This document shows positions 6,009-13,933 of a DNA stretch of 23,184 nt, in pieces; within the stretch, counting starts at the first letter, position 1, and each line of letters opens with the position of its first letter. The DNA lies in assembly GCA_024645155.1 (NCBI GenBank), contig JAHEGF010000017.1:1-23184 (forward strand), written 5' to 3'. This stretch comes from Phyllobacteriaceae bacterium (GTDB lineage: Bacteria; Pseudomonadota; Alphaproteobacteria; Rhizobiales; Rhizobiaceae). Both the position numbers and the translations under genes were made by a program. The notes beneath the pieces are model-generated. The model saw nothing but the letters and a program-made list of their open reading frames with translations. It searched no databases and had not been told where the DNA came from.

Positions 6009-8279
6009 TCACACGGAGATATCCGCGGCCTTGGCGTAGTCGGTCAACAGGTCACGTATGTTGACCTGTCCGGCCGGTTTGTCGAGCGCCTCGCCAACAA
6101 GTTTTGCAACTTCTTCGACATTCAGATCAAGCAGCATCGACTTGACCGGACCGATCGCTGCCGGCGCCATGGATATTGATCGGAACCCCAACGCCACAAG
6201 AGCCATTGCCGAAATCGGCCGCCCCGCAAGTTCGCCGCACAAGGTCACCGGGGTGTTCGCCCTTTTGCCGGCTTCCACAATCTGTCGCAACAAGCGTAAA
6301 AAGGGTGCGGATACGGGGTCGAAACGGCTCGAGAGCTGCGAATTGCTGCGATCGGTCGCCATTGTAAACTGGAACAGGTCGTTTGAACCGACCGACACGA
6401 AATCGACCGCTTGCATTAACTCGTCCAGTTGCCACAAAAGTGCCGGCACTTCGATCATTGCCCCGAGTTTCAACCGGGTCGGCAATTTGTAAGCAAAGCG
6501 CGACAGATGGCGAACCTCGCGATCAATGATCTCGCGTGCTTTGCGGATTTCGGAGAGGTCGGTGATCATTGGCAGCATGACGCGCAATTCGCCACCGCCT
6601 GCTGCCTTGAGCAATGCGCGGATCTGGACGCGCAGCAATCCCGGACGGTCGAGTGCAAGGCGGATCGCACGCCAGCCCAGAGCCGGATTTTCTTCCTGCC
6701 CGGCACCGCGGAAATAGGGAAGCATCTTGTCGCCGCCAATGTCGAGCGTGCGAAACGTTACCGGCTTGTTTTTGGCAGCTTCCAGAACCTGCCGGTAAAG
6801 CTTTTCCTGGGCTTCGGAACGCGGGAACGCGGCAACAACCATGAACTGCAGCTCGGTGCGAAACAGTCCAATTCCGTCGGCCCCGGACCCGGCCATCTGC
6901 GGCAAGTCGACAGCCAGGCCGGCATTCATGAGGAGTTCTATGCCGACGCCGTCTTTGGTCACTGCCGGTTTGTTGCGATTGGTCTGGAAAAACTGCTGGC
7001 GTTTGGCGCGGAACCGGACCTTTTCGGCATAGGCGTCGCGCAGGTCCTGCTGCGGCCGCAAATGGACCTGACCCTCGTCACCATCGACAATGATTGCATC
7101 CGCATTCTCGGACAGGGAGACGGAACCCCTTGCCTGGCCGACGACCGGTATCCCCATCGCCCGGGCGACAATCGTCACATGGCTGGTCAGCGCGCCGTCT
7201 TCGAGAACAAGGCCGCGCAATTTCTCGCGCGGATAGTCAAGCAGTTCGGCAGCTCCCATGTGACGCGCCACAACGATGGCATTTTCCGGCAACGTTTTTG
7301 CGATCTGGTCGGGCGCCCGGCCGATCAGCAAACGCGTCAGCCGGTTGGCGAGATCCTCGAAATCGTTGATCCGTTCCCGCAGATAAGGATCGGTCATGTT
7401 CATCATGCGCGAGCGCATGTCTGACTGAACCTTTTCGACCGCTGCCTCAGCAGTCAAGCCGTTATTGATCGCCTCTTCGAGGCGCCGGACCCAACCGCGG
7501 TCATGGGCAAACATGCGGTATGTTTCAAGAACATCGCGATGCTCGCCTTCAAAGGCAACATCGCCGCGCGACAGCATGTCATCAATCGATAGCCGCAGCG
7601 AGCCCAGTGCCGAATCAAGGCGTTGGCGTTCCTTCTCCGCATCCTCATTGAACAGGTTCGTTACGAGGAGGCGCGGCTCGTGCAAAACGACGTAGCCAAG
7701 GCCGATACCTTCATTGAAAGACAACCCGCTGATACTTGCGGATTTGCCGAGATCAAGTTCCATGCCCGGTTTGGACAATCGCTGGAGGTCACCGGTCGCG
7801 ATCATCTCGGCGAGAATCATCGCTGTCGTTTCAAGCGCCTCCACTTCGTCGTCACTATAGTGGCGCTGTGTTTCGTTTTGCACCACAAGGACGCCGAGGG
7901 TACGCCCTGCCCGCAAAATGGGAACACCGAGAAACGAATGATATATTTCTTCGCCGGTTTCCGGCAGCAGCGTAAAGGCCGGATGATGCTGTGCATCTGA
8001 AAGATTGAGAACTTGTGCGCTCGCGGCAATCGTTCCTACCAGGCCGTCTCCAAGGCGAAGTTGGGCATTGTGAACCGCGCCCGGATTCAGGCCTTCGGTG
8101 GCGAACAGTTCGAGAATGCCATCAGCGCGCAGGGCATAGATGGAGCACACTTCCGCAACCATGTTGCGGGCGATCTGGCGCACGATCCTGTCAAGCCGGT
8201 CCTGGGGCTCGTAGGATGCCGCCATCAATTCGCGCAACCGCTTTAACAGTACGCGCGGGCCGCTGGTGTGTTCGCGCAT
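6009..8279 (-). CDS. ptsP: Phosphoenolpyruvate-protein phosphotransferase of the nitrogen PTS (EI-Ntr)
   Basis: A 756-residue enzyme I of the regulatory nitrogen PTS. It autophosphorylates from PEP and passes phosphate to NPr and then EIIA-Ntr. The N-terminal GAF domain (about 15-160) is the hallmark of PtsP against sugar-PTS PtsI and senses small molecules such as glutamine in studied relatives. It is followed by the EI N-domain with phospho-His 367 in TSHVTIVARAMG, and the PEP-binding barrel with GLFRTE (471-476) and catalytic Cys 681 in TLCGELAG. The start at MREHTSGPRVLLKRL is chosen because GGAG lies about 10 nt upstream and the family starts there; a longer reading to 8330 has no family support. 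It follows lysC in the same direction after 71 nt and abuts prfA. Confidence 0.96.
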   Translation of the reverse strand: MREHTSGPRVLLKRLRELMAASYEPQDRLDRIVRQIARNMVAEVCSIYALRADGILELFATEGLNPGAVHNAQLRLGDGLVGTIAASAQVLNLSDAQHHPAFTLLPETGEEIYHSFLGVPILRAGRTLGVLVVQNETQRHYSDDEVEALETTAMILAEMIATGDLQRLSKPGMELDLGKSASISGLSFNEGIGLGYVVLHEPRLLVTNLFNEDAEKERQRLDSALGSLRLSIDDMLSRGDVAFEGEHRDVLETYRMFAHDRGWVRRLEEAINNGLTAEAAVEKVQSDMRSRMMNMTDPYLRERINDFEDLANRLTRLLIGRAPDQIAKTLPENAIVVARHMGAAELLDYPREKLRGLVLEDGALTSHVTIVARAMGIPVVGQARGSVSLSENADAIIVDGDEGQVHLRPQQDLRDAYAEKVRFRAKRQQFFQTNRNKPAVTKDGVGIELLMNAGLAVDLPQMAGSGADGIGLFRTELQFMVVAAFPRSEAQEKLYRQVLEAAKNKPVTFRTLDIGGDKMLPYFRGAGQEENPALGWRAIRLALDRPGLLRVQIRALLKAAGGGELRVMLPMITDLSEIRKAREIIDREVRHLSRFAYKLPTRLKLGAMIEVPALLWQLDELMQAVDFVSVGSNDLFQFTMATDRSNSQLSSRFDPVSAPFLRLLRQIVEAGKRANTPVTLCGELAGRPISAMALVALGFRSISMAPAAIGPVKSMLLDLNVEEVAKLVGEALDKPAGQVNIRDLLTDYAKAADISV

Positions 8280-8300
8280 GACGATAGCTCTCCGGCAGGA

Positions 8301-8327
8301 CGGATATGGCAGCGAATTGCCATTCCG
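8301..8327 (-). repeat. Inverted repeat between lysC and ptsP
   Basis: CGGATATGGCA (8301-8311) and TGCCATTCCG (8318-8327) form a 10-bp stem with one bulged base and a 6-nt loop. It lies about 22 bases upstream of the ptsP start. No T-tract follows on either strand, so it does not look like a terminator. It may be an mRNA-processing or stability hairpin in the lysC-ptsP transcript, or an operator. Confidence 0.45.
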
Positions 8328-8350
8328 CACCGCCTTACAAAACAGATCAG

Positions 8351-9625
8351 CTATTGATTAGCCAGACCATAGACTGAATGCAAAGTGCGCACCGCAAGTT
8401 CCGCGTACGGACCGTCGATCAAAATGGAAATCTTGATTTCCGATGTCGTAATGGCGCGTATGTTTATTCCCTTTTCGGACAGGGCCTTGAATGCGGTTGC
8501 CGCAACACCGGCATGGCTTCGCATGCCAATTCCGATTACCGAAACCTTTACCATCCCGGCTTCCGACTGAACGGTGTCAATTCCAAGGTTGTCCTTGTTA
8601 TTGTTCAAAATCGAAAGTGCGCGTGCAAGATCCCCCGACGGAACCGTAAAGGTCATGTCGGTTGTCGAACCGTCTTCCGAAATGTTCTGCACGATCATGT
8701 CGACATTGATGTTGCCTTCGGCAAGCGGACCGAAAATCGCTGCCGCCACGCCCGGGCGGTCAGCAACACGGCGCAATGAAATCTGCGCTTCATCCTTGGT
8801 ATAGGCAATACCGGTAACGACCTGCTGTTCCACGATTTCATCCTCGTCGCAAATGAGTGTGCCAGGCAAATTGTCGATGTCGCTCATGCCGGGCGCTTCC
8901 GGATCATCGAATGATGACCGGACAAATGTCCGCACACCTTGTACCATGGCAAGTTCGACCGATCGAACCTGCAATACCTTGGCTCCAAGGGATGCCATTT
9001 CAAGCATTTCCTCGTAACTGATCCGTGCGAGCCGCCGCGCGGTCGGATCAACGCGCGGGTCGGTAGTGTAAACGCCGTCGACATCGGTATAAATGTCACA
9101 GCGGTCGGCGCCAACAGCAGCCGCGATTGCAACGGCGCTGGTATCTGATCCGCCACGGCCAAGTGTAGCAATACGGTTGTCCGGACCCACGCCTTGAAAT
9201 CCTGACACCACGGCAACCTGTCCGTTGCCAAGGCGCTTGACCAGTAAAGAACCGTCAATTTCGTTGATTCTGGCTGCACCATGCGCCTTGTCGGTGCGGA
9301 TCGGGATTTGCCATCCCTGCCACGAGCGCGCATCAATCCCCATGGATTGCAGGGCAATTGCCAGCAGACCGCTTGTAACCTGCTCGCCGGAGGCAACAAT
9401 GGTGTCATATTCGCGCGCATCGTAAAACGGCGTATTGGCGCCAGCCTTTTTGGGCATATTTTCAACCCAGCCGACCAGTTCGTTGGTCTTGCCTGCCATG
9501 GCGGATACGACAACAGCAACTTCGTGCCCATGATCCACTTCGCGCTTTACGTGGCGCGCGACATTGTGGATGCGGTCGAGATCTGCAACCGAAGTACCGC
9601 CGAATTTCATAACAATGCGTGCCAT
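8351..9625 (-). CDS. lysC: Aspartate kinase
   Basis: A 424-residue monofunctional aspartokinase, ATP + L-aspartate to 4-phospho-L-aspartate, the entry step to lysine, threonine, methionine and diaminopimelate. The N-terminal kinase domain opens with KFGGTS (7-12) and contains LGRGGSDTSAVAIA. The C-terminal region (about 265-424) carries two ACT domains, seen in SLRRVADRPGVAAAIFGPL and VIGIGMRSHAGVAATAF, where lysine and/or threonine usually inhibit. The start is MARIVMKFGGTS, the family start; the frame stays open to 9727 but the extra residues (MGSRLADWHR...) are not family sequence. The ribosome binding site is weak, and an attenuator-like hairpin ends about 20 bases upstream. Confidence 0.97.
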   Translation of the reverse strand: MARIVMKFGGTSVADLDRIHNVARHVKREVDHGHEVAVVVSAMAGKTNELVGWVENMPKKAGANTPFYDAREYDTIVASGEQVTSGLLAIALQSMGIDARSWQGWQIPIRTDKAHGAARINEIDGSLLVKRLGNGQVAVVSGFQGVGPDNRIATLGRGGSDTSAVAIAAAVGADRCDIYTDVDGVYTTDPRVDPTARRLARISYEEMLEMASLGAKVLQVRSVELAMVQGVRTFVRSSFDDPEAPGMSDIDNLPGTLICDEDEIVEQQVVTGIAYTKDEAQISLRRVADRPGVAAAIFGPLAEGNINVDMIVQNISEDGSTTDMTFTVPSGDLARALSILNNNKDNLGIDTVQSEAGMVKVSVIGIGMRSHAGVAATAFKALSEKGINIRAITTSEIKISILIDGPYAELAVRTLHSVYGLANQ

Positions 9626-9643
9626 TGCTGACGATCCGGTACC

Positions 9644-9675
9644 AAATAAAAAGGCGCCTGCCATGCAGGGGCGCC
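9644..9675 (-). terminator. Attenuator-like intrinsic terminator in the lysC leader
   Basis: On the minus strand GGCGC (9675-9671) pairs with GCGCC (9657-9653), and inside it CTGC pairs with GCAG (9668-9665 with 9661-9658) across a 2-nt bulge and 3-nt loop. The hairpin runs directly into TTTTTATTT (9652-9644). It ends about 18 bases before the lysC ATG. The only upstream gene is ubiG on the opposite strand, so this is not the end of another minus-strand gene. An upstream segment (9725-9715, GGGGTCGCGCC) can pair with the 5' arm, giving a possible antiterminator. Confidence 0.6.
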
Positions 9676-9772
9676 GTTGGCCGCTTCGATATCCGATACG
9701 ATGCCAATCTGCAAGGCGCGACCCCATTTCGCCTTGACTTTATCGCGCCGCTCGCCAACGTCCTTGGCGACA

Positions 9773-9778
9773 AGGGAG
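9773..9778 (+). promoter_or_regulatory. Ribosome binding site fixing the ubiG start
   Basis: AGGGAG lies 6 nt before the ATG at 9785. The frame is open upstream to 9677, but this strong site and the family alignment both place the start at 9785. Confidence 0.8.
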
Positions 9779-9784
9779 CTTGCA

Positions 9785-10552
9785 ATGGTGAATGCCGCGC
9801 CGACAACTATAGACCAGGCTGAAGTTGACCGCTTCTCGGCGCTTGCCGAACAGTGGTGGGATCCGGCCGGAAAATTCAGGCCGCTACACAAATTCAATCC
9901 CGTGCGGCTGACCTACATCAGGGACAATATCTGCAAGCGGCATGGCCGTGATCCAAACCGGGAAAACCCCCTGAGCGGCCTTCGAATTCTTGATATCGGC
10001 TGTGGTGGCGGGCTGCTGAGTGAACCGATGGCGCGCCTTGGTGCAGATGTCGTTGGCGCCGACGCCTCCGAAACAAACATCGAAGTCGCGCGCATTCACG
10101 CAAACCAGTCAGGTATTGCCGTCGATTACCGCGCCACAACTGCAGAAGCATTGGCAGAGGCCGGCGAGCAATTCGACATCGTTCTCAATATGGAGGTAGT
10201 CGAGCATGTCTCCGACGTCAGCCTGTTTATGGCCAAATGCGCGCAGATGGTGAAACCGGACGGTGTCATGTTCGTCGCCACGATCAATCGTACCCCGAAA
10301 GCCTATGCTCTGGCGATTGTGGCTGCCGAACGTGTTCTGCGCTGGCTTCCGCGCGGCACCCACCAATATGAAAAACTTGTGCGTCCTGCTGAACTCGAAA
10401 CTGCGTTGAATGCGAATTCCATGAAGATCATCGATCGAACCGGCGTGTTCTTTAACCCGTTGGCAGATCAATGGCGACTGTCCCGGGACATGGATGTCAA
10501 CTATATGATTCTGGCCGAAAAAATGGCGTCCAGCGACAGTTCTAGGCACTAG
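9785..10552 (+). CDS. ubiG: Ubiquinone biosynthesis O-methyltransferase
   Basis: A 255-residue class I SAM-dependent methyltransferase that performs both O-methylations of ubiquinone synthesis at the membrane. The SAM loop ILDIGCGGGLLSEPMARLGA is at 68-87. Family signatures include FSALAEQWWDPAGKFRPLHK at the start, VVEHVSDV, TINRTPKAYALAIV and WLPRGTHQYEKLV. It is divergent from lysC, with 159 nt between the two start codons, so its promoter overlaps the lysC leader region. I see no good sigma-70 match there. The stop lies 3 bases from the stop of the convergent DUF1178 gene. Confidence 0.97.
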   Translation: MVNAAPTTIDQAEVDRFSALAEQWWDPAGKFRPLHKFNPVRLTYIRDNICKRHGRDPNRENPLSGLRILDIGCGGGLLSEPMARLGADVVGADASETNIEVARIHANQSGIAVDYRATTAEALAEAGEQFDIVLNMEVVEHVSDVSLFMAKCAQMVKPDGVMFVATINRTPKAYALAIVAAERVLRWLPRGTHQYEKLVRPAELETALNANSMKIIDRTGVFFNPLADQWRLSRDMDVNYMILAEKMASSDSSRH

Positions 10553-10555
10553 GTT

Positions 10556-10981
10556 CTAATTCTGATCTTCCGGCAGTGGCGGCAGCGGCATGAAATCAAC
10601 ACCTTCGTCCGCGAGGCCCTTGGCTTCTTCCTGCGTTGCTTTCCCGTATATGCCACGTGGATCAGTCTCGCCGTAATGGATCTTGCGGGCTTCCTCGGCA
10701 AACTTGTCGCCGACATTGTCGGCATTCTCGCGCACCTTACGGGCAAGTTTTGTCATTTCCGCCATAATCCTTTGCTGGTCGCCGCCGGCGGCAACGGCAA
10801 GGTGTTTCTTGTCCCGCGAAGCTGAAACAGCCGGCGCCATCAGCGCTTTCTCAACATGTGTGTCCGAACAGACCGGACATTCAACAAGGCTCCTGCCACT
10901 CTGAGTCTCGAAATCCTCGTTGTTGCGAAACCAGGCTTCAAACAAATGGTCATTTCCACAGGTCAGCGAAAACCGGATCAT
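10556..10981 (-). CDS. DUF1178 family protein
   Basis: A 141-residue protein of the DUF1178 family, of unknown function. It begins MIRFSLTCGNDHLFEAWFRN and has two spaced Cys pairs or His near the start: C8 and H12, then CPVC at 35-38, so a small zinc-ribbon-like N-terminus is plausible. A predicted helical segment follows (DKKHLAVAAGGDQQRIMAEM). The ending FMPLPPLPEDQN is typical of the family. Its ATG overlaps the stop of the upstream amidase by 4 nt (ATGA), so the two are translationally coupled. The zinc site is inference from spacing. Confidence 0.9.
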   Translation of the reverse strand: MIRFSLTCGNDHLFEAWFRNNEDFETQSGRSLVECPVCSDTHVEKALMAPAVSASRDKKHLAVAAGGDQQRIMAEMTKLARKVRENADNVGDKFAEEARKIHYGETDPRGIYGKATQEEAKGLADEGVDFMPLPPLPEDQN

Positions 10982-11844
10982 GACGCGCGTCTTTCCTTGG
11001 CGTCAGGACTCTCGGAAAATTCTACGCGATAGTCACGGCCATTGTTCAAATTCGGTATCTTACCGCGGGCCGTGTCAGTTTGGGTCGGATCAATTTCGGC
11101 CACGATAACCGCCGGTTCATCATGGTCAGCTTCTGCGACGATTTCTCCTGCCGGATTGACAATCAGCGAGTGCCCGAATGTTTCGCGCCCGTCCTCGTGC
11201 AGACCGCCTTGCGCAGCAGCAATTACCCAGGCACCGTTTTCGATCGCCCTTGCACGCAACAGAACGTGCCAGTGCTGTTTGCCGGTTTGCCGGGTGAAGG
11301 CCGACGGCACCGTCAGAAGTTGCGCACCGGCCAATGCCTGGTCGCGGAAAAGATGCGGAAAACGAAGATCATAGCAGATAGCCAGGCCAATTACGGCAAA
11401 TGGCAATTGCGCCACAACGCATCTGGACCCGGGAGAATAGATCGCGGATTCGCGCCAGCTTTCTCCATTTTCAAGGTCAACATCGAACATGTGAATTTTA
11501 TCGTAGGTCGCCCGCAAGGAGCCGTCAGGGGCAAACAGAAATGCGCGATTCGATATCCCGCCACTCTCATTGCGGATAGCCGTCGAGCCGATATGCAGGT
11601 GAATTCCCAGTTCACCGGCGAGCTTCGCTGCCGTGGACACGACCACGTCGTCGCGCGGCGACGCCACGACTTTTTCCAGCTCTTGCCGCTTTCGCTGCAC
11701 AATTCCCGTCATTTCCGGTGTCTGGACAAATGCCGCTCCAAGCCCGGCAGCCTGCCGGACCAGTTGCTCAAGGTCACGTGCATTGGCTTCGGGATCAACA
11801 CTGGAGCGCATTTGAACCGCGGCAGTCTGCACGATCATGCTCAT
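10978..11844 (-). CDS. Carbon-nitrogen hydrolase, probable deaminated-glutathione amidase (Nit1-type)
   Basis: A 288-residue nitrilase-superfamily amidase. The catalytic triad is visible as Glu in QTPEMTG (E44), Lys in TYDKIHMFDVDL (K116) and Cys in LAICYDLRFPHLF (C157), counting from the chosen start. IHMFDVDLENG and CYDLRFP are characteristic of the Nit1/YbeM branch, which hydrolyses deaminated glutathione, a side product of transaminases. The chosen ATG at 11844 shares its A with the grxC stop (TGATG) and has GAGG 4 nt upstream; a GTG three bases earlier is too close to that site and another ATG lies two codons later. Placement beside glutaredoxin fits a thiol-related role. The exact substrate is inferred. 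Confidence 0.9.
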   Translation of the reverse strand: MSMIVQTAAVQMRSSVDPEANARDLEQLVRQAAGLGAAFVQTPEMTGIVQRKRQELEKVVASPRDDVVVSTAAKLAGELGIHLHIGSTAIRNESGGISNRAFLFAPDGSLRATYDKIHMFDVDLENGESWRESAIYSPGSRCVVAQLPFAVIGLAICYDLRFPHLFRDQALAGAQLLTVPSAFTRQTGKQHWHVLLRARAIENGAWVIAAAQGGLHEDGRETFGHSLIVNPAGEIVAEADHDEPAVIVAEIDPTQTDTARGKIPNLNNGRDYRVEFSESPDAKERRAS

Positions 11845-12110
11845 CACGCCTCGCTCTTGTTTTTCAGAAGCGCATCGAGTTTTCCGCCACGCTCCAGTTC
11901 GTACAACTCGTCAAAGCCGCCAATATGGGTATCACCGAAGAAAACCTGAGGAAATGTCGAACGCCCGTTGGCGCGCTTGGTCATCTCCGCCCGCAACTCG
12001 GGAGAATAGCTCGCATCGTGCTCGGTGTAGGCCACACCCTTGCTGTCGAGAAGCGACTTGGCAGCAGAGCAGAACCCGCAAAACATTCGTGTGTAAATCG
12101 TGACCATCAT
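11844..12110 (-). CDS. grxC: Glutaredoxin 3
   Basis: An 88-residue class I glutaredoxin that reduces protein disulfides and glutathione mixed disulfides in the cytoplasm. It begins MMVTIYTRMFCGFCSAAKSL with the redox pair C11-G-F-C14; CGFC in place of the classic CPYC is, from memory, common in alphaproteobacterial GrxC. Further signatures are FPQVFFGDTHIGGFDEL, giving the cis-Pro and the GG glutathione-binding turn. There are two adjacent ATGs (12110 and 12107), either of which could be used. It lies 83 nt after comF and overlaps the amidase gene by one base. Confidence 0.95.
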   Translation of the reverse strand: MMVTIYTRMFCGFCSAAKSLLDSKGVAYTEHDASYSPELRAEMTKRANGRSTFPQVFFGDTHIGGFDELYELERGGKLDALLKNKSEA

Positions 12111-12193
12111 CCGGTTTCCGTGGCAGTTTGTATTTCTCGTATAGAATATGGGTGCGAACAACGCATTCTCAAAATATATGGTCCTGCTTACGA

Positions 12194-12961
12194 TTACGTG
12201 TCTGCAATCACGCGGGCAAATGTCAGTATATCGACGCCTGCCGGTTTGTGTTTCAAGACCGCCCGCGTCATCGACGACACTGTCGCACCGGTCGTGTAGA
12301 CATCGTCAACAATCAGCACGCGCCGGCCCCGCAGGTCAATGTCCCTTTCCTCGGGAATGCGAAACGCGCCGCGAACATTTTCCTCGCGTTCACGCGCTGC
12401 AAGTCCGACCTGGCGCCTGGTCGGGCGAATACGGACAACTGCTTCGGGCGCAAAGGCGAGACCGGATTTGCGGGCGATGACCCGTGCCAGTTCGGCGGAC
12501 TGGTTAAAACGCCGGGAAAAGAACCGGTGCCGGTGAAGCGGAACCGGCACGATAACATCGGCATCGGCAATCAGTGATTTTCCAGCCCGCATCATCCAGC
12601 CTGCCATCCATGGTGCCAGGTCGGTCCGGTCCCGGTATTTCAGGTTTTGCACGATACGCCTCGCCACGCCGTCATAGGCGACAGCCGCCCGTGCCCGGTC
12701 AAATGGCGGTGGGTCGGCTATCGCAGCCGCAGACAGAAACCCGGTACCCATGTCGTGTGAAAAGGGTGTGCCGAAAACCGCGCACCACGGCCGTTCCAGA
12801 TGCCGCAAATCGAGCCAGCATTGCGGGCAAAGCGTACCCGGTTCGGCCACTATGCGCCGGCACCCTACGCAAACTGGCGGGAAGGCGATCCGGGCGCCAA
12901 ATGCGGCAACGCGGCCGATGCCGGATTTCAGACTTCCATAATGGCTCTCAAACAGCGTCAT
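12194..12961 (-). CDS. ComF family phosphoribosyltransferase-like protein
   Basis: A 255-residue ComF-type protein. The N-terminus has a four-cysteine zinc finger (C31, C34, C45, C48 in CVGC...CPQC). The middle has LKYRDRTDLAPWM and VPVPLHRHRFFSRRFNQSAELAR, and the PRPP-binding loop VLIVDDVYTTGAT lies at 215-227. ComF is needed for DNA uptake in competent bacteria, but homologues occur in many non-competent species, so the role here is open. The start is at MTLFESHYG; an extension to 13066 runs through the divergent promoter and lacks support. It begins the grxC/amidase/DUF1178 run and is divergent from the methyltransferase-like gene, with 61 nt between. Confidence 0.92.
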   Translation of the reverse strand: MTLFESHYGSLKSGIGRVAAFGARIAFPPVCVGCRRIVAEPGTLCPQCWLDLRHLERPWCAVFGTPFSHDMGTGFLSAAAIADPPPFDRARAAVAYDGVARRIVQNLKYRDRTDLAPWMAGWMMRAGKSLIADADVIVPVPLHRHRFFSRRFNQSAELARVIARKSGLAFAPEAVVRIRPTRRQVGLAAREREENVRGAFRIPEERDIDLRGRRVLIVDDVYTTGATVSSMTRAVLKHKPAGVDILTFARVIADT

Positions 12962-13022
12962 GCATTGGACAATGGCGTCTAATCGGGGGTATTGCAAACG
13001 CAATGGTTGGCAGAACTGCCCG

Positions 13023-13925
13023 ATGAAATCTCCAGTCAGGCCGAACATAGTGAACCCGAATATCATCTTCGACGATCATGCTGCAGCATTGCACCGCATC
13101 CGCGCCTTGAAAATTGATACGCCTGGCACGGATTTTCTCATGAGACGGGCAGCCGATGATCTTGCGGAGCGCGTTGCGGCAGTCGATCGCCGGTTTCCGC
13201 GCGCTGTTTCGCTGTTTTCAGCTACTGACCATGCCGCAAGAGTACTGTTGGCCTGTGGCAAGTGCGATTCAGTAGACAGAATAGAGGCTGTTGATCATTT
13301 GCCGGGCAACCATCAGGTCGGGGCAATAGCCTCACCGGATTGCCTTCCGCTAGCTTATGGCACCGTGAACTTGGCAGTTTCGCTTCTGTCCATGCACCAT
13401 TTCAACGACCTGCCGGGTTTTCTTGCCCAGGTTGTGCGCAGCCTTCAGCCCGACGGGCTTTTTCTCGCAGCGCTGCCCGCCGCCGGAACACTTTCAGAGC
13501 TTCGCGAAAGCCTGCTCGCGGCAGAATCGGAAATCGACAACGCCGCAAGTCCGCGAATTCTGCCATTCGCCGATGTCAGGCAACTTGGCAGCTTGTTGCA
13601 AAGGGCCCGGTTCGCGCTTCCGGTAGCGGACGTCGACACGGTGACCGTACGCTACGATACCATGTTCGACCTGATCGGGGATCTACGCGCAATGGCTGCG
13701 ACCAACATTCTGGTTGAGCGCTCCCGAAAGCCGCCCGGGCGGAACATGTTTGCAAGGGCTGCACAAATCTACGCCGACCGGTTCTCGGACGCTGACGGGC
13801 GCATTCGCGCAACATTTTCCATAGCGTGGCTGTCTGGCTGGTGCCCTCACGACAGCCAACAGAAACCGGCGAGGCGTGGTTCAGCGACGGCCAGTCTGAC
13901 GGACATTCTCGGTGGAAAGCGATAA
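13023..13925 (+). CDS. Methyltransferase-like protein (BioC/NDUFAF5-like) with degenerate SAM motif
   Basis: A 300-residue protein of the class I methyltransferase fold, nearest in look to the BioC/NDUFAF5-type proteins found next to comF in alphaproteobacteria. The opening NIIFDDHAAALHRIRALK and DFLMRRAADDLAERVAAVDRR (about 14-57) and the later block LPLAYGTVNLAVSLLSMHHF plus LQPDGLFLAALP (109-152) fit that family. Motif I, where a GxGxG loop binds SAM, reads AVSLFSATDHAARVL (61-75) and has no glycine. It may be a non-catalytic relative. The start at MKSPVRPNIV has no strong ribosome binding site; an in-frame ATG at 12960 is less likely. A terminator follows directly. Confidence 0.82.
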   Translation: MKSPVRPNIVNPNIIFDDHAAALHRIRALKIDTPGTDFLMRRAADDLAERVAAVDRRFPRAVSLFSATDHAARVLLACGKCDSVDRIEAVDHLPGNHQVGAIASPDCLPLAYGTVNLAVSLLSMHHFNDLPGFLAQVVRSLQPDGLFLAALPAAGTLSELRESLLAAESEIDNAASPRILPFADVRQLGSLLQRARFALPVADVDTVTVRYDTMFDLIGDLRAMAATNILVERSRKPPGRNMFARAAQIYADRFSDADGRIRATFSIAWLSGWCPHDSQQKPARRGSATASLTDILGGKR

Positions 13926-13933
13926 GGCTGACG

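Noticed and set aside
4913..6064. Long plus-strand open frame (383 codons) opposite prfA
   Set aside because: Exact antisense of RF1, no family resemblance; shadow of the real gene.
9626..9727. N-terminal extension of LysC from the ATG at 9727
   Set aside because: Aspartokinases begin at the MARIVMKFGGTS-type start; the extra residues span the terminator-like hairpin and look unrelated.
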